Below, piece after piece: positions 23,481 through 33,521 of a stretch of 36,913 nt of DNA. Source of the DNA: an uncultured Rhodospirillales bacterium. GTDB taxonomy: Bacteria; Pseudomonadota; Alphaproteobacteria; Acetobacterales; Acetobacteraceae. The stretch is from positions 1 to 36,913 of the forward strand of contig CAIMWH010000067.1 of NCBI GenBank assembly GCA_903845065.1, written 5' to 3'. How positions within the stretch are numbered: the first letter of the stretch is position 1; each line of letters begins with the position of its first letter. The position numbers and the translations under genes were made by a program. The notes below the pieces were generated by a model that was given only the letters and a program-made list of their open reading frames with translations, was not told the origin of the DNA and did no database searches.

Positions 23481-24398
23481 CTACTTCGCCGGCATCTCGA
23501 TGAAGGCGCGGCGCCGGGCGTAGGACAGCCAGATGTGGCGGCGGGCGAGGTAGTCGGCGCCGATGATCATGTCGATGTTGGGCTCCGGCAGGTCAGTCAC
23601 GACCAGCAACTGGTTACGGAACACCTGGCCGGCGAACCCGATTTCGCCGAACCGGTGCACCGCCGCGCGCACCCGCTGCGGCCCGGTGCCGGCCAGGGTG
23701 ATCACCGGATCGGCCGCCATCATCTCGCCCGTCACCCCCAGCGCCAGCGCCGCACGGCTGGACAGCAGCGAGGTGGCGGCCCCGGTATCGAGCAGCGCCG
23801 TTACCTCGCGCCCATCCACCATCACCGGCACATAGAACCGCCCACGTTCGGACCGGCTGGCATCCACCGCCACCGCGCGGGCCGTCCATTCCGGGGCCAC
23901 CGTGTCGGGGCACAAATGCCCGGCATACAGCGTCACCTGCTCGCGCGGCAGATCAAGGTCCACCTCGAACACCGACAGCACGGACACGCCGAACAGCCCG
24001 TCCACCCCGCTTGCCGCGATGGCCGCATCGGCCGGCAGCACGCTCACCCGATGGTCCGGCACCATCAGGTCCCCGATCTGCAAGCCCTCGATCCGCCCGG
24101 CGAACCCGCGCGTCTGCCCGCCGATGCCCGAGCCGGTCATCACCGTGCGCGGATCGACATCGAGTTCGAAGCGCTGGCGGGCCGCCTCGGTGAGCACCAC
24201 GGAAACAGCCCCGGTATCCAGCACGAACACCGCCGGGCGGCCCTTGATGGCGCCCATCACCAGCGGCATGCCGTTGTGCATCGCCACCGGGATGCGCACG
24301 CGCGGGCGCACGCCACAGGAGTCGAAATCGAAATTGTCATCTGGTGCGGCGCACCCGGCCAGCAGCAGCACGGCCAGCGCTGCCAGCAGTTTTCTCAT
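23481..24398 (-). CDS. Lipoprotein with two retropepsin-like aspartyl protease domains
   Basis: A 305-residue protein. The signal peptide and lipobox LLAGC put the lipidated cysteine at residue 16. Two retroviral-type aspartyl protease folds follow. The first has VLDTGA with Asp61 and GVDGLFG (131-137); the second has LLDTGA with Asp204 and IDMIIGADYL (275-284). Both catalytic Asp motifs are intact, so the protein could act as an internal pseudo-dimer, like pepsin. The substrate is unknown. It is the last gene of the miaB-phoH-ybeY-corC run and overlaps corC by 4 nt. Many alphaproteobacteria have lnt, the lipoprotein N-acyltransferase gene, at this position. Confidence 0.8.
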   Translation of the reverse strand: MRKLLAALAVLLLAGCAAPDDNFDFDSCGVRPRVRIPVAMHNGMPLVMGAIKGRPAVFVLDTGAVSVVLTEAARQRFELDVDPRTVMTGSGIGGQTRGFAGRIEGLQIGDLMVPDHRVSVLPADAAIAASGVDGLFGVSVLSVFEVDLDLPREQVTLYAGHLCPDTVAPEWTARAVAVDASRSERGRFYVPVMVDGREVTALLDTGAATSLLSSRAALALGVTGEMMAADPVITLAGTGPQRVRAAVHRFGEIGFAGQVFRNQLLVVTDLPEPNIDMIIGADYLARRHIWLSYARRRAFIEMPAK

Positions 24399-25291
24399 CC
24401 CGGCGGCACCGCGTCCGTCGCCGTGGCAACCGGCGCGCGCTTCACCCGTAGCCGTCGTATCCGCCGCGCGTCCGACTCCAGGACGCGGAACTCGATCCCC
24501 GAGGGATGCCCGATCACCTCGCCCCGGGTGGGCACCCGCCCGGCCAGGGTGAACACCAGGCCGCCGACGGTATCGATATCAGCGTCCCGCTCGTCCTCGC
24601 CCAGCACCGGGCCCATCCGCGCCTCGAACTCCTCCACCGTCATCCTGGCGTCCATGTCGAGCGTGCCGTCACCGCGTTCGATCACCAGCGGACCCGGCAC
24701 CTCGTCATGCTCGTCGGAGATGTCACCGACGATTTCCTCCACCAGGTCCTCGATGGTCACGAGCCCGTCGATCCCGCCATATTCATCCACCACGAGGGCG
24801 AGATGGATGCGGGCCTGGCGCATCTGCAACAGCAGGTCGAGCACCGGGATTTGCGGCGCCACCAGCATCGGCTTGCGCAGCACCGCCTCCAGCTTGAACG
24901 CCTCGGGCCGGCCGACGAAGGCGAAGACGTCCTTGATGTGGACCATGCCGACGATGTCATCGAGTTCCTCGCGATACACCGGCAGCCGCGAATGGCCCTC
25001 GCGCTGGAACAGCGCCACCGCCTCGTCCAGCGAGGTCATCACATCGATCGCCACGATATCCGGCCGCGGCACCATCACGTCATCCGCCGTGGTGCCGCGC
25101 AGGCGCAGCACATTGGCGAGCAGGGCGCGCTCCTGGCGATCGAGTTCGGGGGCGCCGCCGGGGATGGCCGCCTCGGCCGCCGCCTCCTCCACCAGTTCGG
25201 CGATCGATTCACGCACCGAGTGCTCCGGTGTGCGCCGCAGCAGGCGGCCGCGCAGCCGTGAAATCAGGCCGGCGCGGCTATGTCCGCTCAT
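24395..25291 (-). CDS. CorC/TlyC-family CBS-domain protein
   Basis: A 298-residue soluble protein. It has a pair of CBS domains (~65-190, with [36 protein letters not shown] and [27 protein letters not shown]) and a C-terminal CorC_HlyC transporter-associated domain (~205-290, [23 protein letters not shown]). There are no membrane helices, unlike full CorB/MgtE-type transporters. CorC-type proteins are linked to magnesium/cobalt efflux; the older name hemolysin C is misleading. It sits between ybeY and the lipoprotein gene with 4-nt overlaps on both sides. The ybeY-corC pairing is widely conserved. Confidence 0.9.
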   Translation of the reverse strand: MSGHSRAGLISRLRGRLLRRTPEHSVRESIAELVEEAAAEAAIPGGAPELDRQERALLANVLRLRGTTADDVMVPRPDIVAIDVMTSLDEAVALFQREGHSRLPVYREELDDIVGMVHIKDVFAFVGRPEAFKLEAVLRKPMLVAPQIPVLDLLLQMRQARIHLALVVDEYGGIDGLVTIEDLVEEIVGDISDEHDEVPGPLVIERGDGTLDMDARMTVEEFEARMGPVLGEDERDADIDTVGGLVFTLAGRVPTRGEVIGHPSGIEFRVLESDARRIRRLRVKRAPVATATDAVPPG

Positions 25292-25734
25292 GACCGGCGC
25301 CAGGGATTGGGCAGCCCGAGCCGCCCGAGAATCCGCGCCTCCGCCATTTCCATCCGCCGCGCCGGGCCCGCCTCGTGGTGGTCCTGGCCCTGGAGATGCA
25401 GCATGCCGTGCACCACCAGATGCGCCAGATGGTCACGCACCCGCTTGCCCGCCGCCGCCGCCTCCCGCGCCACCACGCCGCTGGCCAGCACGATTTCGCC
25501 CGGCATGCCCGGCCCGGTGGCCTCGAACGTCAGCACGTTGGTGGCCTTGTTGCGCCCGCGATGGCGCGCGTTCAGCAGCTTCACCGCCCGGTCCGACGAC
25601 AGCACCACCGTGGCATCGGCGAACGCCACCCGCCGCACCACCGCCTCCGGCCCATCCACCATCCGGCGCCATGCCGGATCGTCCACGATAATCTCGACCC
25701 CCGCCATTGCGGGGCTACGACTGGGAGCCGACAT
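25288..25734 (-). CDS. ybeY: Endoribonuclease YbeY (rRNA maturation)
   Basis: A 148-residue UPF0054 metalloprotein. The zinc motif is complete: H109-x3-H113-x5-H119 in [15 protein letters not shown]. The N-terminal half has the usual [28 protein letters not shown]. YbeY trims 16S rRNA and takes part in ribosome quality control. The start at 25734 shares one base with the phoH stop (TGATG); an in-frame ATG nine codons later is a possible alternative. It overlaps corC by 4 nt. Confidence 0.92.
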   Translation of the reverse strand: MSAPSRSPAMAGVEIIVDDPAWRRMVDGPEAVVRRVAFADATVVLSSDRAVKLLNARHRGRNKATNVLTFEATGPGMPGEIVLASGVVAREAAAAGKRVRDHLAHLVVHGMLHLQGQDHHEAGPARRMEMAEARILGRLGLPNPWRRS

Positions 25735-26771
25735 CAGGCGGTCCCAGCCTCCGGGATGGCCCGGCCGCGCCGCGCGGTTTCCTTCTCTGCCTCGGCGCGC
25801 TGCTCGTAGGCATCGACGATGCGGGCCACCAGCGGATGGCGCACCACGTCCCGCTTGTCGAACCGGCACACCCCGATCCCGGGCAGCCCCTCCACGGTTT
25901 CGAGCGCGTCGCGCAGCCCGCTGCGCACGCCGTTGGGCAGGTCCACCTGGCTCAAATCGCCGGCGATCACCATGCGAGTGCCCTCGCCCATGCGGGTGAG
26001 GAACATCTTCATCTGCACCGAGGTGGTGTTCTGCGCCTCGTCCAGGATGACGAACGCATGCGCCAGCGTCCGCCCGCGCATGAACGCCAGCGGCGCCACC
26101 TCGATTTCCCCGGTGCCCATGCGGCGGATCACCTGCTCGCCCGGCATCATGTCATGCAGCGCGTCATACAGCGGACGCAGATAGGGATCGACCTTCTCCT
26201 TCAGATCGCCGGGCAGGAAGCCGAGCCGCTCGCCCGCCTCCACCGCCGGACGGGACAGCACGATGCGATCCACCTTGCCCGCCGTCAGCATGGCCACGGC
26301 CTGCGCCACCGCGAGATAGGTTTTGCCGGTGCCGGCCGGGCCGATGCCGAACACCATCTCGTGCTTGCCGAGCATTTCCATGTAGGTGGCCTGGCCGGGG
26401 CTGCGCGGGCCGACCGCGCCGCGTTTGGTGCGAATGGCCGGCAGGTCCGACAGGGGCAGCCGCGGGTCCTCGATCTCGCTCATCCGCACCGCCGCGTCCA
26501 CATCGCTCAGCGACAGGCCCTCGCCGCGTTCCAGCTTGCGATACAGCCCGTTGATGGCGGATTGCGCCGCCTCCACCCGCGCGGGATCGCCGGTGATCGC
26601 CATCCGGTTGCCGCGGCAGTTCACCCGCACCCCAAGCCCCTGTTCGATCCGCACCAGATGGCGGTCATGATCGCCCAGCAGCAGCGACAACAACGTGTTG
26701 TCCGGAAAATGCAGCGTCAGGGCGCGAGGGGCGGAAGGCGCGGCGATGGTGGCCGGGACAATCTGGGTCAA
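25734..26771 (-). CDS. phoH: PhoH-family ATPase
   Basis: A 345-residue cytoplasmic ATPase. The N-terminal KH-like part (~18-80) precedes the PhoH P-loop domain with GPAGTGKT at residues 144-151, the Walker B VILDEAQN, and [23 protein letters not shown]. It is probably linked to RNA metabolism, consistent with the neighbouring ybeY. I propose a TTG start at 26771 that overlaps the miaB stop as TTGA; the frame is open further upstream, but those codons lie in miaB and look unconserved. The proposed start is inference and gives a normal family length. Confidence 0.85.
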   Translation of the reverse strand: MTQIVPATIAAPSAPRALTLHFPDNTLLSLLLGDHDRHLVRIEQGLGVRVNCRGNRMAITGDPARVEAAQSAINGLYRKLERGEGLSLSDVDAAVRMSEIEDPRLPLSDLPAIRTKRGAVGPRSPGQATYMEMLGKHEMVFGIGPAGTGKTYLAVAQAVAMLTAGKVDRIVLSRPAVEAGERLGFLPGDLKEKVDPYLRPLYDALHDMMPGEQVIRRMGTGEIEVAPLAFMRGRTLAHAFVILDEAQNTTSVQMKMFLTRMGEGTRMVIAGDLSQVDLPNGVRSGLRDALETVEGLPGIGVCRFDKRDVVRHPLVARIVDAYEQRAEAEKETARRGRAIPEAGTA

Positions 26772-28117
26772 GCGCAGGCTCTCTCCTGTTCGAGGGTGGC
26801 GGTGAGGGAATTGGGGTGGGTGGCGGTGATTTTCATCGGCACCACCGATCCGGTCAGCGAAACCGGCCCGATCGTATGGACGGGTTGCAGCCACGGCGAG
26901 CGGCCGCCGATCTGCCCATCATGCCGGCCGGGGCCGGTGACCAGCACGGGCACGGTCAGGCCGAGGCAACGGGCGTTGAACGCCGTCTGCTGCTCGCGCA
27001 GCAACGCCTGCACGGCGTAGATCCGCTGGTCCTTCTCGGCCTCCGGCACCTGCTGGCCCGCGCCGGCGGCGGGGGTGCCGGGGCGGGGCGAGTATTTGAA
27101 GCTGAACGCCTGCGCGAACCCGATATCGCGGATCAGTTGCATCGTCGCCTCGAAATCCTTCTCCGTCTCGCCGGGATGCCCGACGATGAAATCCGACGAC
27201 AGCGCGAGGTCCGCCCGCGCCGCCCGCAGCTTGGCCACCAGGGCGCGGTAGTCATCCGCCGTGTGCTTGCGGTTCATCGCCGCCAGGATGCGGTCCGAGC
27301 CGGATTGGACGGGCAGATGCAGGAACGGCATCAGCGCCGGCACCTCGGCATGGGCCGCGATCAAATCGTCATCCATGTCGCGCGGGTGCGAGGTGGTGTA
27401 GCGGATGCGGGCGAGGCCATCGATTTCGGCGAGGCGGCGCACCAGTTCGCCCAGCCCCCTGGCCCCAGCGCCGTGCCAGGCGTTGACGTTCTGGCCGAGC
27501 AGGGTGATTTCACGGGCGGCCTGCCCCACCAGCCGCCGCGCCTCGGCGATGACATCCGCCGCCGGCCGGCTTGCCTCGGCGCCGCGCGTATACGGCACCA
27601 CGCAGAATGAGCAGAACTTGTCGCAACCCTCCTGGATCGTCAGGAATGCGGTGACGCCCTGGGGCGCCGCCGCGTCGGGCAGGAAATCGAATTTCTGCTC
27701 GGCGGGGAAATCGGTCTCGATCACCGCGCCGCCGGCCCGGCTGGCGCGTGCCACCATTTCCGGCAGGCGATGATAGGTCTGCGGCCCCAGCACGATATCG
27801 ACATACGGCGCCCGGGCAAGAATTTCCGCCCCCTCCGCCTGCGCCACGCAGCCGGCCACGGCGAGGATCATCTTCCCCCCCGCCGCCTCGCGCTCCAGCT
27901 TCAACAGGCGCAGCCGGCCGAGTTCGGAGAACACCTTCTCGGCCGCCTTGTCGCGGATGTGGCAGGTGTTGAGGATCACCATGTCGGCACCCTCCGGCGC
28001 CAGCGTGGGTGCGTAGCCGAGCGGGGCCAGCACGTCTTCCATCCGGCCGCTGTCGTACACGTTCATCTGGCAACCCCAGGTGATCATGTGCAGCTTCTTC
28101 GGGATAACAGGGCTCAT
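26768..28117 (-). CDS. miaB: tRNA-2-methylthio-N6-dimethylallyladenosine synthase
   Basis: A 449-residue methylthiotransferase. The N-terminal MTTase domain has Cys16 ([15 protein letters not shown]), Cys52 and Cys90, which hold one iron-sulfur cluster. The radical SAM cysteines are Cys165, Cys169 and Cys172 ([17 protein letters not shown]), and a TRAM domain ends the protein. It adds a methylthio group at position 37 of tRNAs reading UNN codons. It is the first gene of the leftward overlapping run to phoH, ybeY and corC. All cluster ligands are present. Confidence 0.95.
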   Translation of the reverse strand: MSPVIPKKLHMITWGCQMNVYDSGRMEDVLAPLGYAPTLAPEGADMVILNTCHIRDKAAEKVFSELGRLRLLKLEREAAGGKMILAVAGCVAQAEGAEILARAPYVDIVLGPQTYHRLPEMVARASRAGGAVIETDFPAEQKFDFLPDAAAPQGVTAFLTIQEGCDKFCSFCVVPYTRGAEASRPAADVIAEARRLVGQAAREITLLGQNVNAWHGAGARGLGELVRRLAEIDGLARIRYTTSHPRDMDDDLIAAHAEVPALMPFLHLPVQSGSDRILAAMNRKHTADDYRALVAKLRAARADLALSSDFIVGHPGETEKDFEATMQLIRDIGFAQAFSFKYSPRPGTPAAGAGQQVPEAEKDQRIYAVQALLREQQTAFNARCLGLTVPVLVTGPGRHDGQIGGRSPWLQPVHTIGPVSLTGSVVPMKITATHPNSLTATLEQERACA

Positions 28118-28323
28118 CGCAGCGGCTCCACTCCGGCCAGCCGGAACCGTCCGGGGCCAAAGAGCGGAGAGATCGTCTGCATCGTGGCGCGGGTCAAGCG
28201 CAAGGGTGGACTGGTTCCTTTGTCACCCGTGGCGCTCCCTGATGGAGCGTCCGGTGGCGGAACCACTTTCGCAGCCTACCCGGTTGCCATGTCAAGCGAT
28301 CCGCGCCCTCCGGCACGAAATCG

Positions 28324-29250
28324 TCACACTTGGGGCCCGCCGAGGGGCACCGGCGGCCGGTTTTGGCGCAACACGTCCGATCCGGCGGCGACAATGCGCC
28401 ATGCCGCCTCGTTGAGCGCCTTGCGCGAGGCGAAATCGGCCGGATCGAGCGGCGCGTGCAGCAGCAGAGTCGCGCGCATGCCGCGCTCCTGCGCCAGCCG
28501 CCAGAAATGGGTCGCCAGGTCCATATCGCCGAACCAGCCGAATACCGTGCGGCTCATGCGCCCGGTCGAGAGCCCGGCCAGGCGGTCGTAGACCAGCGAA
28601 ACCGGTTGCACCAGCGGCGGGTGCGATCCCACCACCGGCATCTCGGCGATGGACATGAAGGCCGAGCGGAACGGCAGCACGCGGGACCCGTCGGACGTGG
28701 TGCCCTCCGGGAACAGGATCAGGTTGTCCCCGGCCGCCAGCCGCGCCCGCATCTCGTCGCGCTCCCGCGCGGTGGAGGTGCGTTTGCGCCGGACATAGAC
28801 GGTGCGCCCCAGCGTCGCGATCCAGCTCACCACCGGCCACTGGCCGATCTCCTCCTTGGCGATGAAGGCGGCATCGAGGTTGCCGCCCAGCACCAGCACA
28901 TCGAGCCACGAGGTGTGCGAAACGGTGAACACCACCGGCCGCCCGTCCCCGGCCGCCTCGCCGACGATCTGCACCCGCAGGCCCATGATCCGGCACATGC
29001 CGCGCCAGTAGAACCGCGAGAACCCGCGATCGGCCCGGCCCGGTAGCACCAGCAGCAGCCCCTGCACCGGGAAACAGCCGAGCGTCCACAGCAGGATCAT
29101 CGCCGCCCGGCGCACCACCCGCAGGCGCCGGATGAGTTTCGACGGCGGCGGGATGAACGCCGACCACGAGCCGTCATCGCCCGGCGCCAGCGTGCCGACG
29201 ATCAGCGGCGTGCGTGTCGTGCGCGGTTGACGTGGCTTGGATTTGCTCAT
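28324..29250 (-). CDS. plsC: 1-acyl-glycerol-3-phosphate acyltransferase
   Basis: A 308-residue membrane-associated acyltransferase. The catalytic HX4D motif is HTSWLD (112-117) and the glycerol-phosphate site is FPEGTT (180-185). A hydrophobic helix near residues 49-70 anchors it in the inner membrane. It makes phosphatidic acid from lysophosphatidic acid, or acylates a related lipid. The start is ATG 29250 (MSKSKPR); an upstream in-frame ATG at 29313 adds 21 unconserved residues. It lies 206 bp upstream of miaB on the same strand, an order common in alphaproteobacteria. Confidence 0.88.
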   Translation of the reverse strand: MSKSKPRQPRTTRTPLIVGTLAPGDDGSWSAFIPPPSKLIRRLRVVRRAAMILLWTLGCFPVQGLLLVLPGRADRGFSRFYWRGMCRIMGLRVQIVGEAAGDGRPVVFTVSHTSWLDVLVLGGNLDAAFIAKEEIGQWPVVSWIATLGRTVYVRRKRTSTARERDEMRARLAAGDNLILFPEGTTSDGSRVLPFRSAFMSIAEMPVVGSHPPLVQPVSLVYDRLAGLSTGRMSRTVFGWFGDMDLATHFWRLAQERGMRATLLLHAPLDPADFASRKALNEAAWRIVAAGSDVLRQNRPPVPLGGPQV

Positions 29251-29371
29251 GGCTGCCCCATACAACCCCCCACCGCAAAGCGCCAATCCTTCCCGCTCGA
29301 TGAGCACCCGCAACGCTGCAAAGCCACAAACCGGAGTGTTCCCAACCGGCTGCGCGCCCTAAGAAGCCGCC

Positions 29372-30265
29372 ATGTCCACATCTACCCGCACCCCCGCGCT
29401 GAACACCGAGGCCTGGCTCCTTATCGTGGCCCTCTCGCTGCCATGGGGCGGCTCTTTCCTGTTCTACCGGATGCTGGCGGCCGACCTGCCGAGCTTCACC
29501 ATCGTGCTCGGCCGTGTCGGGCTTGCGGTGCCGCTGCTGTGGCTGCTGGTGCGGGCGCGCGGCCAGCGGCTCGATGTGCCGTGGGGCGGGTTCCTGGTGA
29601 TGGGCATCCTCAACAACGTCATCCCGTTCAGCCTGTTCGCCTGGGCCGAAATCCGCATCCCCAGCGGCACCGCGGCCATCCTCAACGCCACCACGCCAAT
29701 GTTCGGCGCCCTCGTGCTGCGCCTGTTCGCCGGCGAACGCCTGACGCCGCTGCGCGTCATCGGCATCGTGCTCGGTTTCATCGGCGTCGCGGTGCTGGTG
29801 GGTCCGGCCGCCTTCACGTTCCAAGGGGACCTGTTGGCCGAACTCGCCTGCCTCGGCGCCGCGTTGAGCTATGGCTTCACCAGCCTGTGGGCGCGGCGCC
29901 TGCGCAAGGTGGACCCGTTGCATGCCGCCACCGCACAATGCCTGTGCAGCACCCTGGTGCTGCTGCCACTCGTCGCGGTGATCGACCGGCCCTGGACCCT
30001 GCCGATGCCCGGCGCCGCCACCTGGGGCGCCCTGCTTGGCATCGCGCTCATCAGCACCGCGCTCGCCTACGTCATCTTCTTTCGCATCGTCGCCGTCGCC
30101 GGCGCCGCCAACGTGATGCTGGTGACGTTTCTGGTCCCGGTCAGCGCCCTTGCCCTTGGTGCGGTGGTGCTGGCCGAACCCATCACCTGGAACGCGCTCG
30201 CCGGCATGGCGCTCATCGCCGCGGGCCTCACCGCCATCGACGGACGGCTGCTGAATCGCACCTAA
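29372..30265 (+). CDS. EamA/DMT-family transporter
   Basis: A 297-residue inner-membrane protein with ten predicted helices in two EamA repeats: LPWGGSFLFYRML ... ATTPMFGALVLRLFAGERL in the first and LGAALSYGFTSLWARRLRKV ... FLVPVSALALGAVVLAEPIT in the second. Such drug/metabolite transporters export amino acids, metabolites or toxic compounds; the substrate cannot be read from sequence. It diverges from plsC (121-bp gap) and lies 118 bp before aapQ. No shared function with aapQMP is implied by sequence. Confidence 0.88.
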   Translation: MSTSTRTPALNTEAWLLIVALSLPWGGSFLFYRMLAADLPSFTIVLGRVGLAVPLLWLLVRARGQRLDVPWGGFLVMGILNNVIPFSLFAWAEIRIPSGTAAILNATTPMFGALVLRLFAGERLTPLRVIGIVLGFIGVAVLVGPAAFTFQGDLLAELACLGAALSYGFTSLWARRLRKVDPLHAATAQCLCSTLVLLPLVAVIDRPWTLPMPGAATWGALLGIALISTALAYVIFFRIVAVAGAANVMLVTFLVPVSALALGAVVLAEPITWNALAGMALIAAGLTAIDGRLLNRT

Positions 30266-30383
30266 AACCGTCGATATTTCGCGGAGTCGACACAAACACC
30301 TATCGCATGGCAGCATCCCCGGATATGCATGCTGGTCGCCCAGCTCCGTCCGCCCGCTTCATCCGAAGGAACCCCACCCACCC

Positions 30384-31598
30384 ATGTCCGGTGCCACCAC
30401 GCCCGACCCCCGTATGACCTCGGCCCGGCGCCCGCCCTCACGCGGCATGGCGCTGAGCTGGTCGGACCCATGGTTTCGCAACATTGTCTGGCAGGTCCTG
30501 ATCATTGGCGGCATCGCCGCGATGATCTGGTTCATGGTCTCCAACACCATGAACAACCTGGAGGTGCGCCGCATCGCCACCGGCTTCGGCTTCCTCGGCC
30601 GCGTCGCCGGCATCCCCATCGGCGAACACATGGTGGACTACGATCCCGCCATCCATTCCTACGGCCGCGCCATGGTGATCGGCGTGCTCAACACGCTGAA
30701 GGTCTCGGTGGTCGGCATCGTGCTGTCCACCATCCTCGGTACCATGATCGGCATCGCCCGGCTGTCGAAGAACTGGCTGCTTTCCCGCCTTGCCGCCATC
30801 TATGTCGAGGTCATCCGCGACATCCCGGTGCTGCTGCAACTCTTCTTCTGGTACGCCATCCTCCAGGCGATGCCGGCCCCCCGCCAGGCCGCCAACCCTG
30901 TGCCCGGCGTGTTCTTCTCCAACCGCGGCATCAAGCTACCCCTCCTCGAATGGCAGGATGCCCATAGCTGGACCCTGGCCGCGATCATCCTCGGCTGGAT
31001 CGGCACCGCCTCCTGGGCCCGCATGGCCAAGCGGCGCCAGGAAGCCACCGGCATCCGCCCCGCCGTGTGGCCCGCCGGGCTTGCGCTGATGGTGGCGTTT
31101 CCGCTGCTGGTGTGGGCTGCGCTCGGCGCGCCGTTCACCCTCGAAATGCCCGTCCTGCGCGGCTTCAACTTCCAGGGCGGCCTCACCCTGAGCCCCGAAT
31201 ATGGCGCTCTCACCATCGGTCTGGTGATCTACACCGCGTCCTACACCGCCGAAATCGTCCGCTCCGGCATCCTCGCCGTGCCGCAGGGCCAGTGGGAAGC
31301 CGCCGGCGCCCTCGGCCTGCATCCGGTCTCGGTGATGCGGCTGATCGTGCTGCCCCAGGCGCTGCGCGTCATCATCCCGCCGATGACCAGCACCTATCTC
31401 AGCCTGGCCAAGAACTCCTCCCTCGCGGTGGCCATCGGCTACCAGGATGTGGTGTCCATCGCCGGCACCATCCTCAACCAGACCGGCCAGGCCGTCGAAG
31501 GCATCGCGCTCATCATGGCCGTGTATCTCACCATCAGCCTGTCGATCAGCCTGTTCATGAACTGGTACAACGCGCGCATCGCGCTGGTGGAGCGCTGA
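30384..31598 (+). CDS. aapQ: General L-amino acid ABC transporter permease AapQ
   Basis: A 404-residue permease of the polar amino acid ABC family. The long N-terminal periplasmic/cytoplasmic segment (~55-95) and the insertion with PAPRQAANPVPGVFFSNRGI are typical of AapQ. The coupling motif is in VPQGQWEAAGALGLHPVSVMRLIVLPQALRVIIPP. With AapM it forms the inner-membrane channel for a broad range of L-amino acids. The ATG at 30384 follows a distant AAGGAA. aapM begins 3 nt after its stop. The binding-protein gene aapJ, normally upstream, is absent here. Confidence 0.93.
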   Translation: MSGATTPDPRMTSARRPPSRGMALSWSDPWFRNIVWQVLIIGGIAAMIWFMVSNTMNNLEVRRIATGFGFLGRVAGIPIGEHMVDYDPAIHSYGRAMVIGVLNTLKVSVVGIVLSTILGTMIGIARLSKNWLLSRLAAIYVEVIRDIPVLLQLFFWYAILQAMPAPRQAANPVPGVFFSNRGIKLPLLEWQDAHSWTLAAIILGWIGTASWARMAKRRQEATGIRPAVWPAGLALMVAFPLLVWAALGAPFTLEMPVLRGFNFQGGLTLSPEYGALTIGLVIYTASYTAEIVRSGILAVPQGQWEAAGALGLHPVSVMRLIVLPQALRVIIPPMTSTYLSLAKNSSLAVAIGYQDVVSIAGTILNQTGQAVEGIALIMAVYLTISLSISLFMNWYNARIALVER

Positions 31599-31601
31599 GC
31601 C

Positions 31602-32735
31602 ATGAGCGCCACCACCCACATCCCCACCGAAGCCCGCGAACGCCCGCCCATCCTGGTCGCCGGCCCCATCGCCTGGGCGCGCGACAACCTGTTCAACTCC
31701 TGGCTCTCCACCGCCGTCACCCTGGCGCTGATCTACCTCATCGTGCGCGGCATCGCCGGCTTCCTCGACTGGGGCGTCCTGCACGCCGTCTGGACCGTGC
31801 CGGCCGACGCCAAGGGCCAGCTTGACCCGACCGCCTGCCGCGATGCCAAGGGCATCGGCGCCTGCTGGGCCTTCATCGGCGACAAATGGCGCTTCATCCT
31901 GTTCGGCCGCTACCCCTACGATGACCAGTGGCGCCCGGCCATCTGCGTGGTGCTGTTCATCGGGCTGTTCGTGGTCTCCGCCATGCGCCGGTTCTGGCGC
32001 AAGGAACTCGGGTATATCTGGCTCGGCACCCTCGTCGTCATCGGCATCCTGATGTGGGGCGGCATTCTCGGCATGCCGTTCGTCCAGCAGGATAGCTGGG
32101 GCGGCCTGCCGATGACGCTGATCCTCGCCACCTTCGGCCTTGCCCTCGCCTTCCCGCTCGCCGTGCTGGTCGCCCTCGGCCGCCGCTCCACCGGGCTGCC
32201 GGCGGTGCGCTACCTCTGCGTCGCCTACGTCGAGCTTATCCGCGGCGTGCCGCTGATCTCCGTGCTGTTCATGGCCAGCGTGATGTTCCCGCTGTTCATG
32301 CCCGTCGGCCTCAACCCCGACAAACTCCTGCGCGCCCAGCTCGGCATCATCCTGTTCGGCGCCGCCTATCTCGCCGAGGTGATCCGCGGCGGTCTGCAGG
32401 CGCTGCCCAAGGGCCAGTACGAAGCCGCCGACGCCCTGGGCCTCACCTACTGGCAGAAAATGGGCCAGATCATCCTGCCCCAGGCCCTCCGCCTGGTGAT
32501 CCCGCCGATGGTCAACACCTTCATCGGCTCGTTCAAGGACACCTCGCTCGTCCTCATCATCGGCATCTTTGACCTGCTGACCACCGGCAAGGTGGCTCTG
32601 GCCGAACCGATCTGGCAGGGCTACAGCACCGAGGTCTACATCGTGCTGGCCGTCATCTACTTCATCTTCTGCTACGCCATGTCCCGCTACAGCCGCGGCC
32701 TCGAAACCGAGTTCAGCCGAACCGCCCGGCGCTGA
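31602..32735 (+). CDS. aapM: General L-amino acid ABC transporter permease AapM
   Basis: A 377-residue permease, partner of AapQ. It has about eight helices and the EAA coupling loop [36 protein letters not shown] larger soluble insertion near residues 60-105 ([26 protein letters not shown]...) is typical of AapM. It starts 3 nt after aapQ and ends 11 nt before aapP, so the three are one operon. All features of an intact subunit are present. Confidence 0.93.
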   Translation: MSATTHIPTEARERPPILVAGPIAWARDNLFNSWLSTAVTLALIYLIVRGIAGFLDWGVLHAVWTVPADAKGQLDPTACRDAKGIGACWAFIGDKWRFILFGRYPYDDQWRPAICVVLFIGLFVVSAMRRFWRKELGYIWLGTLVVIGILMWGGILGMPFVQQDSWGGLPMTLILATFGLALAFPLAVLVALGRRSTGLPAVRYLCVAYVELIRGVPLISVLFMASVMFPLFMPVGLNPDKLLRAQLGIILFGAAYLAEVIRGGLQALPKGQYEAADALGLTYWQKMGQIILPQALRLVIPPMVNTFIGSFKDTSLVLIIGIFDLLTTGKVALAEPIWQGYSTEVYIVLAVIYFIFCYAMSRYSRGLETEFSRTARR

Positions 32736-32746
32736 AGGAACCCACC

Positions 32747-33514
32747 ATGAGCCAAGCCGCACTCCAGCCCGACACGCAACCGGCCATTGTCCTCGACAAG
32801 GTCAACAAGTGGTTCGGCGCCCTGCACGTCCTGCGCGACGTCACCCTCACCGTCGGACAAGGCGAGCGCGTCGTCGTCTGCGGCCCCTCGGGCTCCGGCA
32901 AATCCACCATGATCCGCTGCATCAACCGCCTGGAATCGCACCAGGAAGGCCGCATCGTGGTGGACGGCACCGAACTCACCGATGACCTCCGGGCGCTCGA
33001 CACCATCCGCCGCGAAGTCGGCATGGTGTTCCAGTCCTTCAACCTGTTCCCCCACCTCACCATCCTCGAAAACTGCACGCTCGCCCCCATCTGGGTCCGC
33101 AAGATGCCCAAGGCCGAGGCCGAGGAACTGGCGATGGACTACCTCAAGCGGGTGAAAATCCCCGAGCAGGCCAAGAAATACCCCGGCCAACTCTCCGGCG
33201 GCCAACAACAACGCGTCGCCATCGCCCGCGCCCTCTGCATGCGCCCCAAAATCATGCTGTTCGATGAACCTACCTCGGCGCTCGATCCGGAAATGATCAA
33301 GGAAGTGCTGGATGTGATGATCGAACTCGCGGAATCCGGCATGACCATGGTGTGCGTCACCCACGAAATGGGGTTCGCCCGCCAGGTGGCCGATCGCGTG
33401 GTGTTCATGGACCGTGGCGAAATCGTCGAGGCCGGCAAGCCGATCGAGATGTTCGAAAATCCGCAGACGGATCGGTTGAAGTTGTTCCTTAGCCAGATTT
33501 TGCGAGGACATTAG
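32747..33514 (+). CDS. aapP: General L-amino acid ABC transporter ATPase AapP
   Basis: A 255-residue ABC ATPase of the polar amino acid class (GlnQ/HisP-like). Walker A is GPSGSGKST (46-54), the signature is [15 protein letters not shown] and Walker B is [43 protein letters not shown] completes the family pattern. It energises AapQM. AAGGA lies 8 nt before the ATG. The gene is the last of the operon and is followed by the inverted-repeat terminator region at 33522-33770. Confidence 0.95.
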   Translation: MSQAALQPDTQPAIVLDKVNKWFGALHVLRDVTLTVGQGERVVVCGPSGSGKSTMIRCINRLESHQEGRIVVDGTELTDDLRALDTIRREVGMVFQSFNLFPHLTILENCTLAPIWVRKMPKAEAEELAMDYLKRVKIPEQAKKYPGQLSGGQQQRVAIARALCMRPKIMLFDEPTSALDPEMIKEVLDVMIELAESGMTMVCVTHEMGFARQVADRVVFMDRGEIVEAGKPIEMFENPQTDRLKLFLSQILRGH

Positions 33515-33521
33515 GGCCGGA

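Noticed and set aside
23535-25691. 718-codon open frame on the plus strand opposite the lipoprotein, corC and ybeY genes
   Set aside because: Spans several genes with overlapping starts and stops on the minus strand; His/Arg/Ser-rich with no domain.
28233-28249. CGCTCC-CTGAT-GGAGCG hairpin between plsC and miaB
   Set aside because: Only six base pairs and no T tail; not distinguishable from chance.
30936-32762. 608-codon open frame on the minus strand opposite aapQ and aapM
   Set aside because: Asp/Gly/His-rich shadow of conserved permeases.
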